Shown here: positions 7,921 through 16,338 of the stretch, piece after piece | Position numbering within the stretch: the first letter of the stretch is position 1 | How the letters are laid out: every line of letters starts with the position of its first letter | Origin: Bacillus sp. X1(2014) | Lineage (GTDB): Bacteria > Bacillota > Bacilli > Bacillales_B > DSM-18226 | Direction: 5' to 3' | Length of the DNA stretch: 64,000 nucleotides | Assembly (NCBI RefSeq): GCF_007678255.1 | Contig: NZ_VEED01000006.1 | Span: forward strand, 252,483 to 316,482 | Program-made: the position numbers and the translations under genes | The notes under the pieces: model-generated | What the model saw: the letters and a program-made list of their open reading frames with translations, nothing else | What the model was told of the DNA's origin: nothing | Databases searched by the model: none

Positions 7921-9114
7921 TCAATCTAACTCATAGTACCCGCAAACTACATAGCCTACTGATTTAGCGGCAACGATCAGCGCTTCTTCATCAATATCAA
8001 ATTTTGGATTATGATTGAAATATGGCTTTTCCACACCTTTTGGCGTACATCCAATATAAAAATAACAGCCTGGGATTTTTTCTAAATAATAAGCAAAGTC
8101 ATCAGATGGTGACATCATAGGGAACGGAGCAACTTGCTTAATATCTGGATCATTTGCATTTTCCAAGCTTTCTTTCACTGCTAAAGTTACCTCTGGGTTA
8201 TTATAAAGTGGCGGATAGTCAGACGTATAGGTTAATTCGCATTGTACACCAAATTCAGCTTCAATTCCCTTAACAATCCTGCGTAATTCCTTCTCAATGA
8301 CTTCCTTTGTTTCCCCAGTCATGTAGCGGATATCACCTTCTAATTCAACACAATCCTTTATGACATTGAAGGTACCCTTTCCATCAAAGGAACCAATTGT
8401 AATAACTCCCATATCAAATGGATTTAATCGGCGGCTGATAATGGTTTGCACAGCTGTAACAAAATGAGCGCCAGCGACGATAGCATCATTTGCCGTGTGT
8501 GGGGAAGAGCCGTGTCCGCCAACACCTTGAATCCTCAGTTTAAAATATGATCTTCCGGCCATCGAAAAACCACTGTGGAAGCCCACATGACCAGCAGGAG
8601 CCATGGGAAGTAAGTGAATCCCAAAAATGTTTTCAACATCGGCAAGCACCCCGGAGTCAACGATACTTTTGGCACCGCCCGGCGGCACTTCCTCTGCATG
8701 CTGGTGAATAATTTTGATGGTGCCTGGTATTTCATCTTTTAATTGAATAAGGCAATCCGCAAGAATCATTAAATAGGCCGTGTGCCCGTCATGAGCGCAG
8801 GCATGCATGACACCTTTATTCTTAGATTTGAAGGGCAACCCTGTTTCCTCCAGAATCGGAAGGGCATCAAAGTCAGCACGAAGAGCAATCGTTTTCCCTG
8901 GCTTTCCACCCTTAATTGTTATGATAATCCCAAGACCATTCCCAACATTGGACTGAATCTCTACATTCTTTTCCTCATAAAAATCTAAAATATATTGTGC
9001 CGTTTTTTCTTCTTGAAAGGAAACTTCAGGATTTTCATGTAGATAACGGCGAATTTGAATCATTTCATCTTTCCGTGCTTCTAACATCTCCATTAATCGT
9101 TTCTTCATTTTCAA
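7921..9114 (-). CDS. M20D-family amidohydrolase (N-acyl-amino-acid hydrolase)
   Basis: A 397-residue metallohydrolase of the M20D (hippurate or indole-acetyl-amino-acid hydrolase) group. The metal ligands are visible as HACAHDGH (104-111, with Cys106 and His108) and the catalytic EE of QHAEEVPPGGA (about 141-142). A dimerisation lid domain with GGHGSSPH lies near residue 200, and PMMSPSDDFAYY with a late HNP motif near the C-terminus. It cleaves an amide bond between an acyl group and an amino acid in the cytoplasm. The specific substrate cannot be told. It stands alone between hprK-like and tatA, with its own promoter region upstream. Confidence 0.85.
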   Translation of the reverse strand: MKMKKRLMEMLEARKDEMIQIRRYLHENPEVSFQEEKTAQYILDFYEEKNVEIQSNVGNGLGIIITIKGGKPGKTIALRADFDALPILEETGLPFKSKNKGVMHACAHDGHTAYLMILADCLIQLKDEIPGTIKIIHQHAEEVPPGGAKSIVDSGVLADVENIFGIHLLPMAPAGHVGFHSGFSMAGRSYFKLRIQGVGGHGSSPHTANDAIVAGAHFVTAVQTIISRRLNPFDMGVITIGSFDGKGTFNVIKDCVELEGDIRYMTGETKEVIEKELRRIVKGIEAEFGVQCELTYTSDYPPLYNNPEVTLAVKESLENANDPDIKQVAPFPMMSPSDDFAYYLEKIPGCYFYIGCTPKGVEKPYFNHNPKFDIDEEALIVAAKSVGYVVCGYYELD

Positions 9115-9221
9115 ATGCCCCCAATATTTTACTATTCCAAAGATGCTAACTCTTCCATTCCAATCATGTTCTTAGCATGTCCTTTTTGAGTATTATTTTT
9201 CCATTATTTTCAAAGACAAAA

Positions 9222-9259
9222 TTAATCATTAATTTACAATTCTTTACACACCCTTAATT
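9222..9259 (+). promoter_or_regulatory. Pho-box-like repeats upstream of tatA
   Basis: Four hexamers resembling TTWACA at 10-11 bp steps: TTAATC (9222), TTTACA (9233), TTTACA (9243) and TTAATT (9254). They end at the -35 box. This is the layout of a PhoP binding region in Bacillus (four TT[ACT]A[CT]A repeats with about 5-bp spacers). Confidence 0.55.
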
Positions 9260-9286
9260 AACATAGGAATAGTAGTAACCTATAAT
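9258..9286 (+). promoter_or_regulatory. SigA-type promoter of tatA-tatC
   Basis: TTAACA (9258-9263), a 17-bp spacer and a perfect TATAAT (9281-9286), about 75 bp before the tatA start codon. Confidence 0.7.
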
Positions 9287-9362
9287 CATAGGTGGAGATG
9301 AAAATTTACTAGCGCTTTACAGGCAACAAAGGAAAAAACAAATTAAAGGAGGAAATTTTTAA

Positions 9363-9560
9363 ATGCTGCAAAATATTGGAATACCTGGTTTGATTCTTAT
9401 TCTTGTCATCGCCTTAATCATTTTCGGCCCTTCAAAATTACCAGAACTAGGCCGAGCTGTTGGCTCAACATTAAAGGAATTCAAAAAATCCACAAGAGAT
9501 TTAGTTTCCGACGAAGAGCCCGTAAAAACACAGCACAAAAAAGAAGAGAAGGCGATATAA
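9363..9560 (+). CDS. tatA: Twin-arginine translocase subunit TatA
   Basis: A 65-residue protein with one N-terminal membrane helix (about 4-22), the hinge [14 protein letters not shown] (about 22-35), an amphipathic helix and a charged tail ending in a Lys/Glu stretch. This is the TatA fold that forms the size-adapting pore for folded Tat substrates at the cytoplasmic membrane. A strong AAAGGAGG site precedes the ATG. tatC follows after 63 bp, and a Tat-exported phosphatase gene converges from the right, so this is probably a dedicated TatAC pair like the TatAd-Cd system of B. subtilis. Confidence 0.93.
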   Translation: MLQNIGIPGLILILVIALIIFGPSKLPELGRAVGSTLKEFKKSTRDLVSDEEPVKTQHKKEEKAI

Positions 9561-9623
9561 TCCAAATCATTTTTTAAGAGGATGTAAGGAGGCTTGCATC
9601 TTCTTTTTCATAAGGAGGCCCCG

Positions 9624-10346
9624 ATGAAAAACCACGATATGGCTCTTATTGGTCATTTTGAAGAATTACGCAAACGTCTTATTTTCGTCCTCGGAACCTT
9701 TATCCTGCTCTTCATTTTATCCTTTATCTATGTGGAGGATATTTATAACTGGCTAGTGAGGGACTTGGAAGTAAAGCTGGCCATATTAGGACCAAGCGAC
9801 ATTTTATGGGTCTATATGATCCTATCAAGTGTTGCAGCAATTGCGGGAACTATCCCAATGGCCGCCTATCAAACTTGGTTGTTTGTCCGTCCCGCTTTGA
9901 AAGAAACAGAACGTAAAGTAACGCTGGCATATATTCCGGCTCTATTCCTACTATTTATTTTCGGGATTTGCTTCGGCTATTTTGTCATTTTTCCTACGGT
10001 TTTTCAATTCCTCCTCTCGATGTCAGAGGAAATGTTTATGACCTTCTTTACAACAGAAAAGTACTTTATGTTTTTAATTCATATGACGCTGCCATTTGGG
10101 TTTTTATTCGAACTGCCAGTGATTATTATGTTCCTAACAAGTGTCGGAGTGCTAAACCCCTATCGATTGCAAAAGATTCGAAAATACGCCTATTTTGTCC
10201 TAATTTTAATCGCAATCTTCATCACCCCGCCGGATTTTCTATCAGACATCTTGGTAGTCATCCCCCTGATTTTCCTATATGAATGCAGTGTTGTATTATC
10301 AAGGGTCGTTTATCGACGAAAACAACAATTGAATCTAGCGGCATAA
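9624..10346 (+). CDS. tatC: Twin-arginine translocase subunit TatC
   Basis: A roughly 240-residue, six-helix membrane protein that recognises twin-arginine signal peptides and assembles with TatA. The N-terminal HFEELRKRLIF motif, the VRPALKETERK loop and the FITPPDFLSD segment are all typical of TatC. The start at 9624 (MKNHDMALIGHFEELRKR) is chosen because AAGGAGG lies at 9612-9618 with ideal spacing. An in-frame ATG 10 codons upstream has no such site. A strong terminator follows. Confidence 0.94.
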   Translation: MKNHDMALIGHFEELRKRLIFVLGTFILLFILSFIYVEDIYNWLVRDLEVKLAILGPSDILWVYMILSSVAAIAGTIPMAAYQTWLFVRPALKETERKVTLAYIPALFLLFIFGICFGYFVIFPTVFQFLLSMSEEMFMTFFTTEKYFMFLIHMTLPFGFLFELPVIIMFLTSVGVLNPYRLQKIRKYAYFVLILIAIFITPPDFLSDILVVIPLIFLYECSVVLSRVVYRRKQQLNLAA

Positions 10347-10353
10347 AATGAAC

Positions 10354-10388
10354 AAAAAGTCTTAGACAATGTGCTAAGACTTTTTTTA
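10354..10388 (+). terminator. Terminator of tatA-tatC
   Basis: AAAAAGTCTTAG / CTAAGACTTTTTTT hairpin right after tatC. Confidence 0.85.
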
Positions 10389-10423
10389 TGCAACGGTCCA
10401 TCATCGTTAGCTATGTATATATC

Positions 10424-10465
10424 AAAAAGATGTAAACTAGACACGAGGCTTGTTTACATCTTTTT
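10424..10465. terminator. Terminator of phoX (bidirectional)
   Basis: A 14-bp perfect stem, AAAAAGATGTAAAC with its complement, downstream of the minus-strand phoX-like gene. Both ends carry A/T runs. Confidence 0.8.
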
Positions 10466-10482
10466 ATAGATTCATATAAAGT

Positions 10483-11925
10483 TTAAATTTTGAGTCCGTG
10501 GCGCTCGAATGCTGCGGCTTCAAGAACAGACATCCCGTTCCGCTCAGCAAACGCAACCAGCTTGTCAGAAACTTGTGGTGCAAATTGCTTTGAAGGAGTA
10601 GAGTAGGACATTTCCCTTGCACGTGCCGCGTTGTGGCGTTGGAAAGGGCCCCAGATGGCAAAGGTTTTGCCCGGGCTTTGAATATTGACAAAAAGCGTGT
10701 TTCCGTCAGGCGAGAAAGTAGGGCCTGTCATTTCAGATCCATTTAGGCGATTGTGGGCAAAAGGATAGATTTTGCCTTCCGGTGTAATCCCCATAAGTCG
10801 ATCGTCACCTGCTCCATCTTCCACGAACCAGAGGTCACCCCATGGAGTCATGGCAATATTATCTGGAGATTCCATGTCTTTTGCATCAGTTGCTTCATAG
10901 AAAAGCTCCAAGGTATTAGTATGTGGAATATAGCGGTATATGCGTCCAAGACTTTTTTCACCAGCAGAGCTGTCATCAAACCAAAAAACACCCGCTTGGA
11001 AGAATGCTCCCTCTAATTTTTTAAATTCAATACAGCCTTGTGCCTTGGCATCCTCACGGCATAAATGAGGATCTAGTTCCTTCCAGACAATCTTAAAGGT
11101 TTGCCCTGTTTTAAAGGTACTTGCTGATGGTCCATCTACCTCTTCAATCGCCGCCGCATAAAGCTTTCCGCCTTTTTGCAGGGCACCCGGCTGTTGGGTG
11201 GTGTCATTTGGGATAAAACGATAGAAATAACTTGGGGATGCATCCTCCGTCAAGTAAACATATCCTGTCGCTGGATCAATCGCACAGGCTTCATGAGAAA
11301 AGCGTCCCATATCCTTAATTGGGGTTCTCGACATTTCATTCTCCGGCTGCTGCGGGTCCACTTCGAATACATATCCATGTGTCGTAGTACGTGTTTCTTC
11401 ACAAGTCAGCCAGGTACCCCAAGGTGTTGCTCCTCCTGCACAATTTCGAATGGTACCTGAAGAGGTTACATATTCTTTAATGACGTTTCGATTTGGACCT
11501 ACAACTAGAGCAGTTGTACCTCCTGCAGATGCGGCATCATATGGCTTGGTGCCAATCACCGGATTTGCTGCACCATTGCTTAATTCATGATTACGTACAA
11601 GAATGGTGGTATTGTTAGGTCCTTCAAAAGCTGCCATTCCATCAAAAGCGCCAGGTATTTTTCCGCCATTTGTCAGTTGACCGCCCTCTTCAGAGATAAT
11701 TTTGTAATGGAATCCTTTTGGAAGATCAAGAATTCCATTCGGATCCGGTACCAAAGGGCCATACCCGCCAAAACCACTCGTTGGATTATTGGTCGTATCC
11801 GCAAATGCTTTTGAACCCAGTGCTAATACTCCCGTTGATCCAAGGGTAAGGGCGAGCGTGCTCATTCCACCTACTTTTAAGAAATTGCGTCGATTCATGC
11901 CATTATTAGATACTTGATTATCCAT
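10483..11925 (-). CDS. phoX: PhoX-family (DUF839) alkaline phosphatase, Tat-exported
   Basis: A 480-residue secreted protein. It begins with a twin-arginine signal peptide (MNRRNFLKVGG at 10-20, a hydrophobic stretch, probable cleavage after AFA near 42). The mature part has the PhoX/DUF839 beta-propeller pattern, including CAGGATPWGTWLTCEE, GRFSHEACAIDPATGYVYLTED and SPDNIAMTPWGDLWFVEDG. PhoX enzymes are Ca2+-dependent phosphomonoesterases that release phosphate outside the membrane. The tatA-tatC genes converge on it and both units have Pho-box-like repeats, so transporter and cargo appear to be co-regulated by phosphate. Enzyme activity is inferred from the family. Confidence 0.85.
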   Translation of the reverse strand: MDNQVSNNGMNRRNFLKVGGMSTLALTLGSTGVLALGSKAFADTTNNPTSGFGGYGPLVPDPNGILDLPKGFHYKIISEEGGQLTNGGKIPGAFDGMAAFEGPNNTTILVRNHELSNGAANPVIGTKPYDAASAGGTTALVVGPNRNVIKEYVTSSGTIRNCAGGATPWGTWLTCEETRTTTHGYVFEVDPQQPENEMSRTPIKDMGRFSHEACAIDPATGYVYLTEDASPSYFYRFIPNDTTQQPGALQKGGKLYAAAIEEVDGPSASTFKTGQTFKIVWKELDPHLCREDAKAQGCIEFKKLEGAFFQAGVFWFDDSSAGEKSLGRIYRYIPHTNTLELFYEATDAKDMESPDNIAMTPWGDLWFVEDGAGDDRLMGITPEGKIYPFAHNRLNGSEMTGPTFSPDGNTLFVNIQSPGKTFAIWGPFQRHNAARAREMSYSTPSKQFAPQVSDKLVAFAERNGMSVLEAAAFERHGLKI

Positions 11926-11984
11926 AAAATTAATATTCCTCCTTATTTATGCTTATCTAACTATTTATAGTGTAACTAGCAAAC

Positions 11985-12042
11985 TTTAAGGATTAATGGA
12001 AATTATGTAAGGATTAGGTAAATATGATTAAAGAATTGTAAA
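11985..12042 (-). promoter_or_regulatory. Pho-box-like repeats upstream of phoX
   Basis: On the minus strand, six TTTACA-like hexamers recur every 9-12 bp from 12042 down to 11985, about 60 bp before the start codon: TTTACA, TTTAAT, TTTACC, CTTACA, TTTCCA, CTTAAA. The spacing fits PhoP binding. The outer units are degenerate. Confidence 0.5.
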
Positions 12043-12096
12043 AATACTCTAAAGGGCTAAATGAAAATGACTTTAATAAATTGTTGATTTCCTTTG

Positions 12097-13260
12097 CTAA
12101 TGTGTCCCTCTGACATCTAATGTAGTGTTAGTTACATGCTTTTTCACAAATGTTGAATTGTTGATTTTTCCTTGCAATTTTTCATAAAAAAGGTCTGGGT
12201 CACTTGGCAATACTACCGCTTCGTTTAACCATGAGGATAAATAGATGGCATTTGAAATTTCGAGTGCTTTCACACCCTCTTCACCTGGTGAAAGTAAGGG
12301 TGAATTCTTAACAATTGCATCAATCCAGTTTTGAATAATGGCTGCATGATTGGCATTATCACTTTTCACAGGAATTTCGATTCTTTGGAAATCAGGCTGG
12401 CCAAATCCCCCTTTATAGGAAGAATTAAACTCACGCTCAGATTGTGTTAATTGGTAAAAAACAAGCTCCTCATTTTCAACAACTATTTTTCCTCGGTCTC
12501 CGACAATCTCATAGCGGTTTGTACCTGGCGCCTCTCCAGTCGAAGCAATAATGACGCCTGTCGCTCCATTTTCATATTCCAAAAATGCAGTGACATCATC
12601 CTCCACTTCAATATCATGATACTTTCCAGAATCGCTCATTGAACGAATGCGTTTTGGCATATATCCTGTTGTCCACTGCAAAACATCGATTTGGTGAAGT
12701 GCCTGATTTAATAAAACACCTCCGCCTTCTCCGTTCCATGTGGCCCTCCATTTACTAGAATCATAATAGCTCTGTGGGCGATACATATCCGTAATAATCC
12801 AATTCACCCGTTTCAATTCCCCTAGTTCGCCTGATTGAATAAGGTCTCGAATTTTTTGATAAAGCGGATTTGCCCTTTGATTATACATAATGCCAAACTT
12901 TTTCCCATAAGTTTTCGCTGCAGCATTCATTTCCAGTACATTTTTGGTATAGACGCCCGCCGGTTTTTCGATAAGGACATGCTTCCCCTTTGCAAAGGCC
13001 CTTTTGGCTAATTCCGGATGACTGTAATGCGGTGTTGCAATAAGGACAGCATCGATTTCCGATTCATTGAAAAACTCTTCTTCCTCTTTAAAAATTTTTA
13101 CATTTTCATTTATATTTTCTTTAACCCATGCTATTCGGCTTTCATTACTGCTGCAAACTGCCGTTAATGCCGCTCCTTTAATTTGGCCGCTTGTCAACAT
13201 TTGAACATGTAAACTCCCCATATTTCCAATCCCGATTACACCAATTTTAACTAAACTCAT
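12097..13260 (-). CDS. Gfo/Idh/MocA-family oxidoreductase
   Basis: A 387-residue NAD(P)-dependent dehydrogenase of the glucose-fructose oxidoreductase/inositol dehydrogenase group. The N-terminal Rossmann domain starts with GVIGIGNMGSLH (8-19) and carries the HVLIEKPAGV motif with the catalytic-site Lys (about 93-102). The substrate domain has GGGVLLNQALHQIDVLQW (about 176-193), which holds the proton-relay His. Substrates in this family are sugars, inositols or amino sugars, and none can be assigned here. It is divergent from an IclR-type regulator across 241 bp of palindrome-rich DNA, which makes that protein its likely regulator. Confidence 0.82.
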   Translation of the reverse strand: MSLVKIGVIGIGNMGSLHVQMLTSGQIKGAALTAVCSSNESRIAWVKENINENVKIFKEEEEFFNESEIDAVLIATPHYSHPELAKRAFAKGKHVLIEKPAGVYTKNVLEMNAAAKTYGKKFGIMYNQRANPLYQKIRDLIQSGELGELKRVNWIITDMYRPQSYYDSSKWRATWNGEGGGVLLNQALHQIDVLQWTTGYMPKRIRSMSDSGKYHDIEVEDDVTAFLEYENGATGVIIASTGEAPGTNRYEIVGDRGKIVVENEELVFYQLTQSEREFNSSYKGGFGQPDFQRIEIPVKSDNANHAAIIQNWIDAIVKNSPLLSPGEEGVKALEISNAIYLSSWLNEAVVLPSDPDLFYEKLQGKINNSTFVKKHVTNTTLDVRGTH

Positions 13261-13342
13261 CTAAATCCCTCATCGATTTTTGACGTATTGTTTAACCGTT
13301 TATATAAAGAAATTCATTTGGATTTTTCATTAATTTTGCGAA

Positions 13343-13398
13343 TAGTGAATTCACTAATTAACCACATTGTGGTACGCTTGTATCACATAATGGTTAAT
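13343..13398. promoter_or_regulatory. Cluster of palindromes in the oxidoreductase/IclR divergent promoter
   Basis: Three symmetric elements stand together: the perfect 14-bp palindrome TAGTGAATTCACTA (13343-13356), CCACATTGTGG (13362-13372), and a longer inverted repeat ATTAACCA (13357-13364) / TGGTTAAT (13391-13398). They are probable operator DNA for the adjacent IclR-type regulator. Confidence 0.5.
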
Positions 13399-13501
13399 TT
13401 CATAATAATGAATGTTTAAATCATTTGTCAATAGATAACACACTTTTGATACTTTCAGCTGTTAGTATAAAATGAAGAAAATGGTGGAGGAGTACATACC
13501 T

Positions 13502-14275
13502 ATGAACAACGATAATCAAGAACAAACTAAATCATTTAATGTTCAGGTGATCTCTCGTGCGGCTAAAATATTGAGGACTCTTAGAGTACATCCAAAAGGA
13601 ATGAGCTTATCGCAAATTTCAAAAGAAGTAGGCATGGCCAGGTCAACGGTCCAAAGAATTGTTATGACACTAGAACAGGAGAGATTCGTGGCGGCAGCTT
13701 CTATTAATGGCGGTTACCGGCTTGGGCCTGAGATTGCCATGCTTGCTTCCGCTGTCCATAGTGATTTAAGAGAAGAAATCCGGCCATTTTTGGTAAAACT
13801 ATCGCAGCAAGTCAATGAAACGGTAGATTTATCCGTTTTGGATAACGGTAAGGTGCTTTTTGTCGATCAAATTATTGCTCCGCATCCATTGCAAGCAACC
13901 TCCCAACCCGGTGCATCTTTCCCCCTGCATTGCACGGCAAACGGAAAAGCCATACTCGCCTCCATGCCTATAGATGAAGTGGCTAAACTGTTACCGGAGC
14001 ACCTGCAGGATTATACTGTTAATACCATTACGAGTCGTGATGTACTGTTAAAGGAATTAGAAGTGGTTCGTAAACAAGGATTTGCATTTACAAAGGAAGA
14101 GCACATTGAGGGGATTTGTGCAGTAGGTGCGTCTATAAATGACAGCATGGGAAATTTAAGTGCTGTCTCCATTCCGCTTCCATCTACTCGCTTTTATGGG
14201 AATGAAGAAAAGCTAGCGGCTGCCCTTATCGAAACTTGTAAGTCTATAAATCAGCACTTTAAGAATAAACAATAG
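13502..14275 (+). CDS. IclR-family transcriptional regulator
   Basis: About 257 residues. The N-terminal winged helix-turn-helix (about 15-75) includes GMSLSQISKEVGMARSTVQRIV. The C-terminal IclR effector domain carries FPLHCTANGKAILASM and EEHIEGICAVGASI, both typical of the family. Such proteins repress or activate sugar- or aromatic-acid genes in response to a small effector. The start at 13502 follows GGTGGAGGAG (13483-13492). An ATG 10 codons earlier is in frame but lacks a site. It is transcribed away from the MocA-family gene, its probable target. Confidence 0.85.
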   Translation: MNNDNQEQTKSFNVQVISRAAKILRTLRVHPKGMSLSQISKEVGMARSTVQRIVMTLEQERFVAAASINGGYRLGPEIAMLASAVHSDLREEIRPFLVKLSQQVNETVDLSVLDNGKVLFVDQIIAPHPLQATSQPGASFPLHCTANGKAILASMPIDEVAKLLPEHLQDYTVNTITSRDVLLKELEVVRKQGFAFTKEEHIEGICAVGASINDSMGNLSAVSIPLPSTRFYGNEEKLAAALIETCKSINQHFKNKQ

Positions 14276-14341
14276 TGCCTGTCACTCCCCGCATATTGTC
14301 GTTGAATCCTACAAAATGCGGGTGGTGACAGGCACTTTTTT
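14274..14341 (+). terminator. Long terminator hairpin after the IclR gene
   Basis: AGTGCCTGTCAC (14274-14285) pairs with GTGACAGGCACT (14325-14336), with an inner CCCCGCAT / ATGCGGG stem and a T6 run. Hairpins with this GTGCCTGTCAC arm are a recurrent intergenic type in Bacillaceae. The rest of the gap to 14586 shows nothing else definite. Confidence 0.8.
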
Positions 14342-14586
14342 GAGTGAATACCCAATTTTTACCATATAAGTTATTTTTATTTGTAACTATAATTTTATAT
14401 CATTTTATTTTTTTCCATTATTGAATTATCATTGGTATGAGCAAATGAAAGATTACTTTTTTAATTTTTAGAGTGCGGATTTCATCATGCTAAATCATCC
14501 TTGAGGTTAAACATAGCTTATAATCTTTTAGCCAAGAAGTCTGTCTGTAGGACAGAAATGATTTTCAAAAATAGGAGGAATTTTTT

Positions 14587-14745
14587 ATGTGGATAATCAC
14601 TCGTTATTTAGATTCAAATATTTCTATGTTTGAATATGAAACTGAAGATGCAGCAAGAGAGGCTCTTAAAAATATGAAGGGCAGTAAAATCCTATCTGAA
14701 GTTGTTTACTTCAATGATCCTTGTTTCCAGCAGGAAGCAGCTTAA
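14587..14745 (+). CDS. Small conserved-looking hypothetical protein (52 aa)
   Basis: A short ORF with a strong ribosome site (AGGAGG at 14573-14578) and its own terminator 14 bp downstream. The sequence starts MWIITRYLDSN and ends with a KILSEVVYFNDPCF stretch. It looks like one beta strand, a helix (EDAAREALKNMK) and a second strand. I have seen similar small proteins of unknown function in Bacillus, but cannot name the family. It has no signal or membrane segment and sits alone. Confidence 0.65.
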   Translation: MWIITRYLDSNISMFEYETEDAAREALKNMKGSKILSEVVYFNDPCFQQEAA

Positions 14746-14758
14746 AATATTTAAAATA

Positions 14759-14808
14759 GGACAAGTCGTTAGTTGTTAATTGACCTTCTAACCACTTGTC
14801 CTTTTTTT
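14759..14808. terminator. Terminator after the 52-aa ORF
   Basis: GGACAAGTCGTTAG / CTAACCACTTGTCC stem followed by T7. It also lies at the end of the converging membrane-protein gene. Confidence 0.8.
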
Positions 14809-15316
14809 ATCTGTTTTCTAAATCCCCATGCCTTCTTCCGGAATAATTTCCTGCCTTCTTAATTGATTGTTCTACAACGTACTGAAAGCCATAAATAATG
14901 ATTGCTAAGAATACACAAATAAAATACCAAGTAGAATGTTTCATCTTTATAAACTTGACAATTCCGAATTTTTTTCCTATGTAAGGTAAAGGAAAGGCAT
15001 TAATGATATCCAATACCATATTTGTAAGTAAGTACTTGGGAAAATTGCCAAATGTTAATTTAAAAATCCAAAGTGTTGCTACAAAATAAGGACCCAATAT
15101 ATATGTAAAATCGATAGGACCAGGAGAGATAGGATTTTTCGTAACCCACCATTTTTTCCTATAACAAATTAGATTAAATACACTTAAAACTAAATTGACA
15201 AAACTTGCTACAGGTAAAAACCTAAAAAAACTTTTTTTCCCCATAAAAGGAACGGTTAGCCAAGGAAGAAGTAATGTGGCTAACGAGAATGCGACTTTCG
15301 CTTTATACTTAACCAT
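14807..15316 (-). CDS. Hypothetical membrane protein
   Basis: About 169 residues with four predicted membrane helices. The start is placed at 15316 (MVKYKAKVAFSLATLL) because a GGGTGG site lies just upstream and a hydrophobic segment begins at once. A longer in-frame start at 15397 is possible. The WW pair (CYRKKWWVTKNP) and the repeated aromatic residues resemble uncharacterised multi-pass proteins common in spore formers. No function can be given. It lies just downstream of yqjF on the same strand and may be co-transcribed with it. Confidence 0.55.
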   Translation of the reverse strand: MVKYKAKVAFSLATLLLPWLTVPFMGKKSFFRFLPVASFVNLVLSVFNLICYRKKWWVTKNPISPGPIDFTYILGPYFVATLWIFKLTFGNFPKYLLTNMVLDIINAFPLPYIGKKFGIVKFIKMKHSTWYFICVFLAIIIYGFQYVVEQSIKKAGNYSGRRHGDLENR

Positions 15317-15431
15317 TGAGTTCCACCCTCGAAATGATATTTTACAGAAATAATTTCCATAAATATATAATCTAACTTGATCAACCAAAATATACATAAA
15401 TTAATACTTTCTCCACTTTTCTTTTGTTTTA

Positions 15432-16178
15432 CTAGATTCGTTTTTTCTTAATATTCCACACTAACGAATCAACCCCAGTGGAGAAATGAGCAATCGGATT
15501 AACTTGAGAAAGTTCAAAATGAAGTGGAGAAAAAAGGGTATTCTCGACAATCTGTATTTCTGCTTTTTGCAAGGGCCAAGGCAGATGGTGTATTTCACCG
15601 CAATAAACGTTGGCTCCATTATTTGAACTATAGAGGCAATACCGCTCAGTGAGCCAATGATCTAGGGTTCCCTCCTTTGGAAAATAAACCTCCGATACCG
15701 GAACGTAATTCCCCTTAAATGATATAGGAGTCTTAAAATTACCATTTCGACTGGTATGAAAATGAAAGGATTGTCCTTCTTTTCGAAAAGAAATTTGAGC
15801 CGGATAATAGGGTAAATGAAACCATCTTTTTGCAATCTTTAATGAGGCCCAGTTCTCAACATCAATAGATAAAAAATAAATACCGGGTTTTCCATCGTTT
15901 ATAACATATGTCCTCACATTTATTTCTGGAAATTTAGGTGTAAGGGAAATAGATGATAATCCACGAGGAAAGATTCCCTCTAAAACAAATACAATGACAC
16001 CTAACCATGCGGAGCCATTAAAAGTATCAATTTGTAAAGAAGAAGGAATATGCGGCCGTAGTAAATTAAGTGGAATTGGCCAATGTAAAAATAATAAATT
16101 TCTCCAAGATTGCTGCATAATCCAGTATTTTGATGGTAATGGCCAAGTTCGATGACCAATATCATTCATTATATTCAT
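15432..16178 (-). CDS. YqjF-like DUF2071 protein
   Basis: A 248-residue protein of the DUF2071 (B. subtilis YqjF) family. It shows the conserved opening QQSWRNLLFLHWPIP followed by LRPHIPSSLQIDTFNGSAWLGVI, the FPEINVRTYV strand, and the FLSIDVENW and GTLDHWLTERYCLY motifs. These soluble proteins have an acetoacetate-decarboxylase-like fold by family knowledge, but their function is not established. The ribosome site is a GGGGG tract before the ATG. It may form a unit with the membrane protein downstream. Confidence 0.85.
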   Translation of the reverse strand: MNIMNDIGHRTWPLPSKYWIMQQSWRNLLFLHWPIPLNLLRPHIPSSLQIDTFNGSAWLGVIVFVLEGIFPRGLSSISLTPKFPEINVRTYVINDGKPGIYFLSIDVENWASLKIAKRWFHLPYYPAQISFRKEGQSFHFHTSRNGNFKTPISFKGNYVPVSEVYFPKEGTLDHWLTERYCLYSSNNGANVYCGEIHHLPWPLQKAEIQIVENTLFSPLHFELSQVNPIAHFSTGVDSLVWNIKKKRI

Positions 16179-16338
16179 CCAATAATCCCCCTGTTTTTAT
16201 ATGTATATAGTTTGGAGTAATTTGATAATTTAATACGATTTTAAAAATACTATCTTGATTTATAATATTTTCCTTTTTTTGACTATAATAAGACTAATTG
16301 GTTTTATTACTAACTATGTGGAATATGGAGCAATAACT

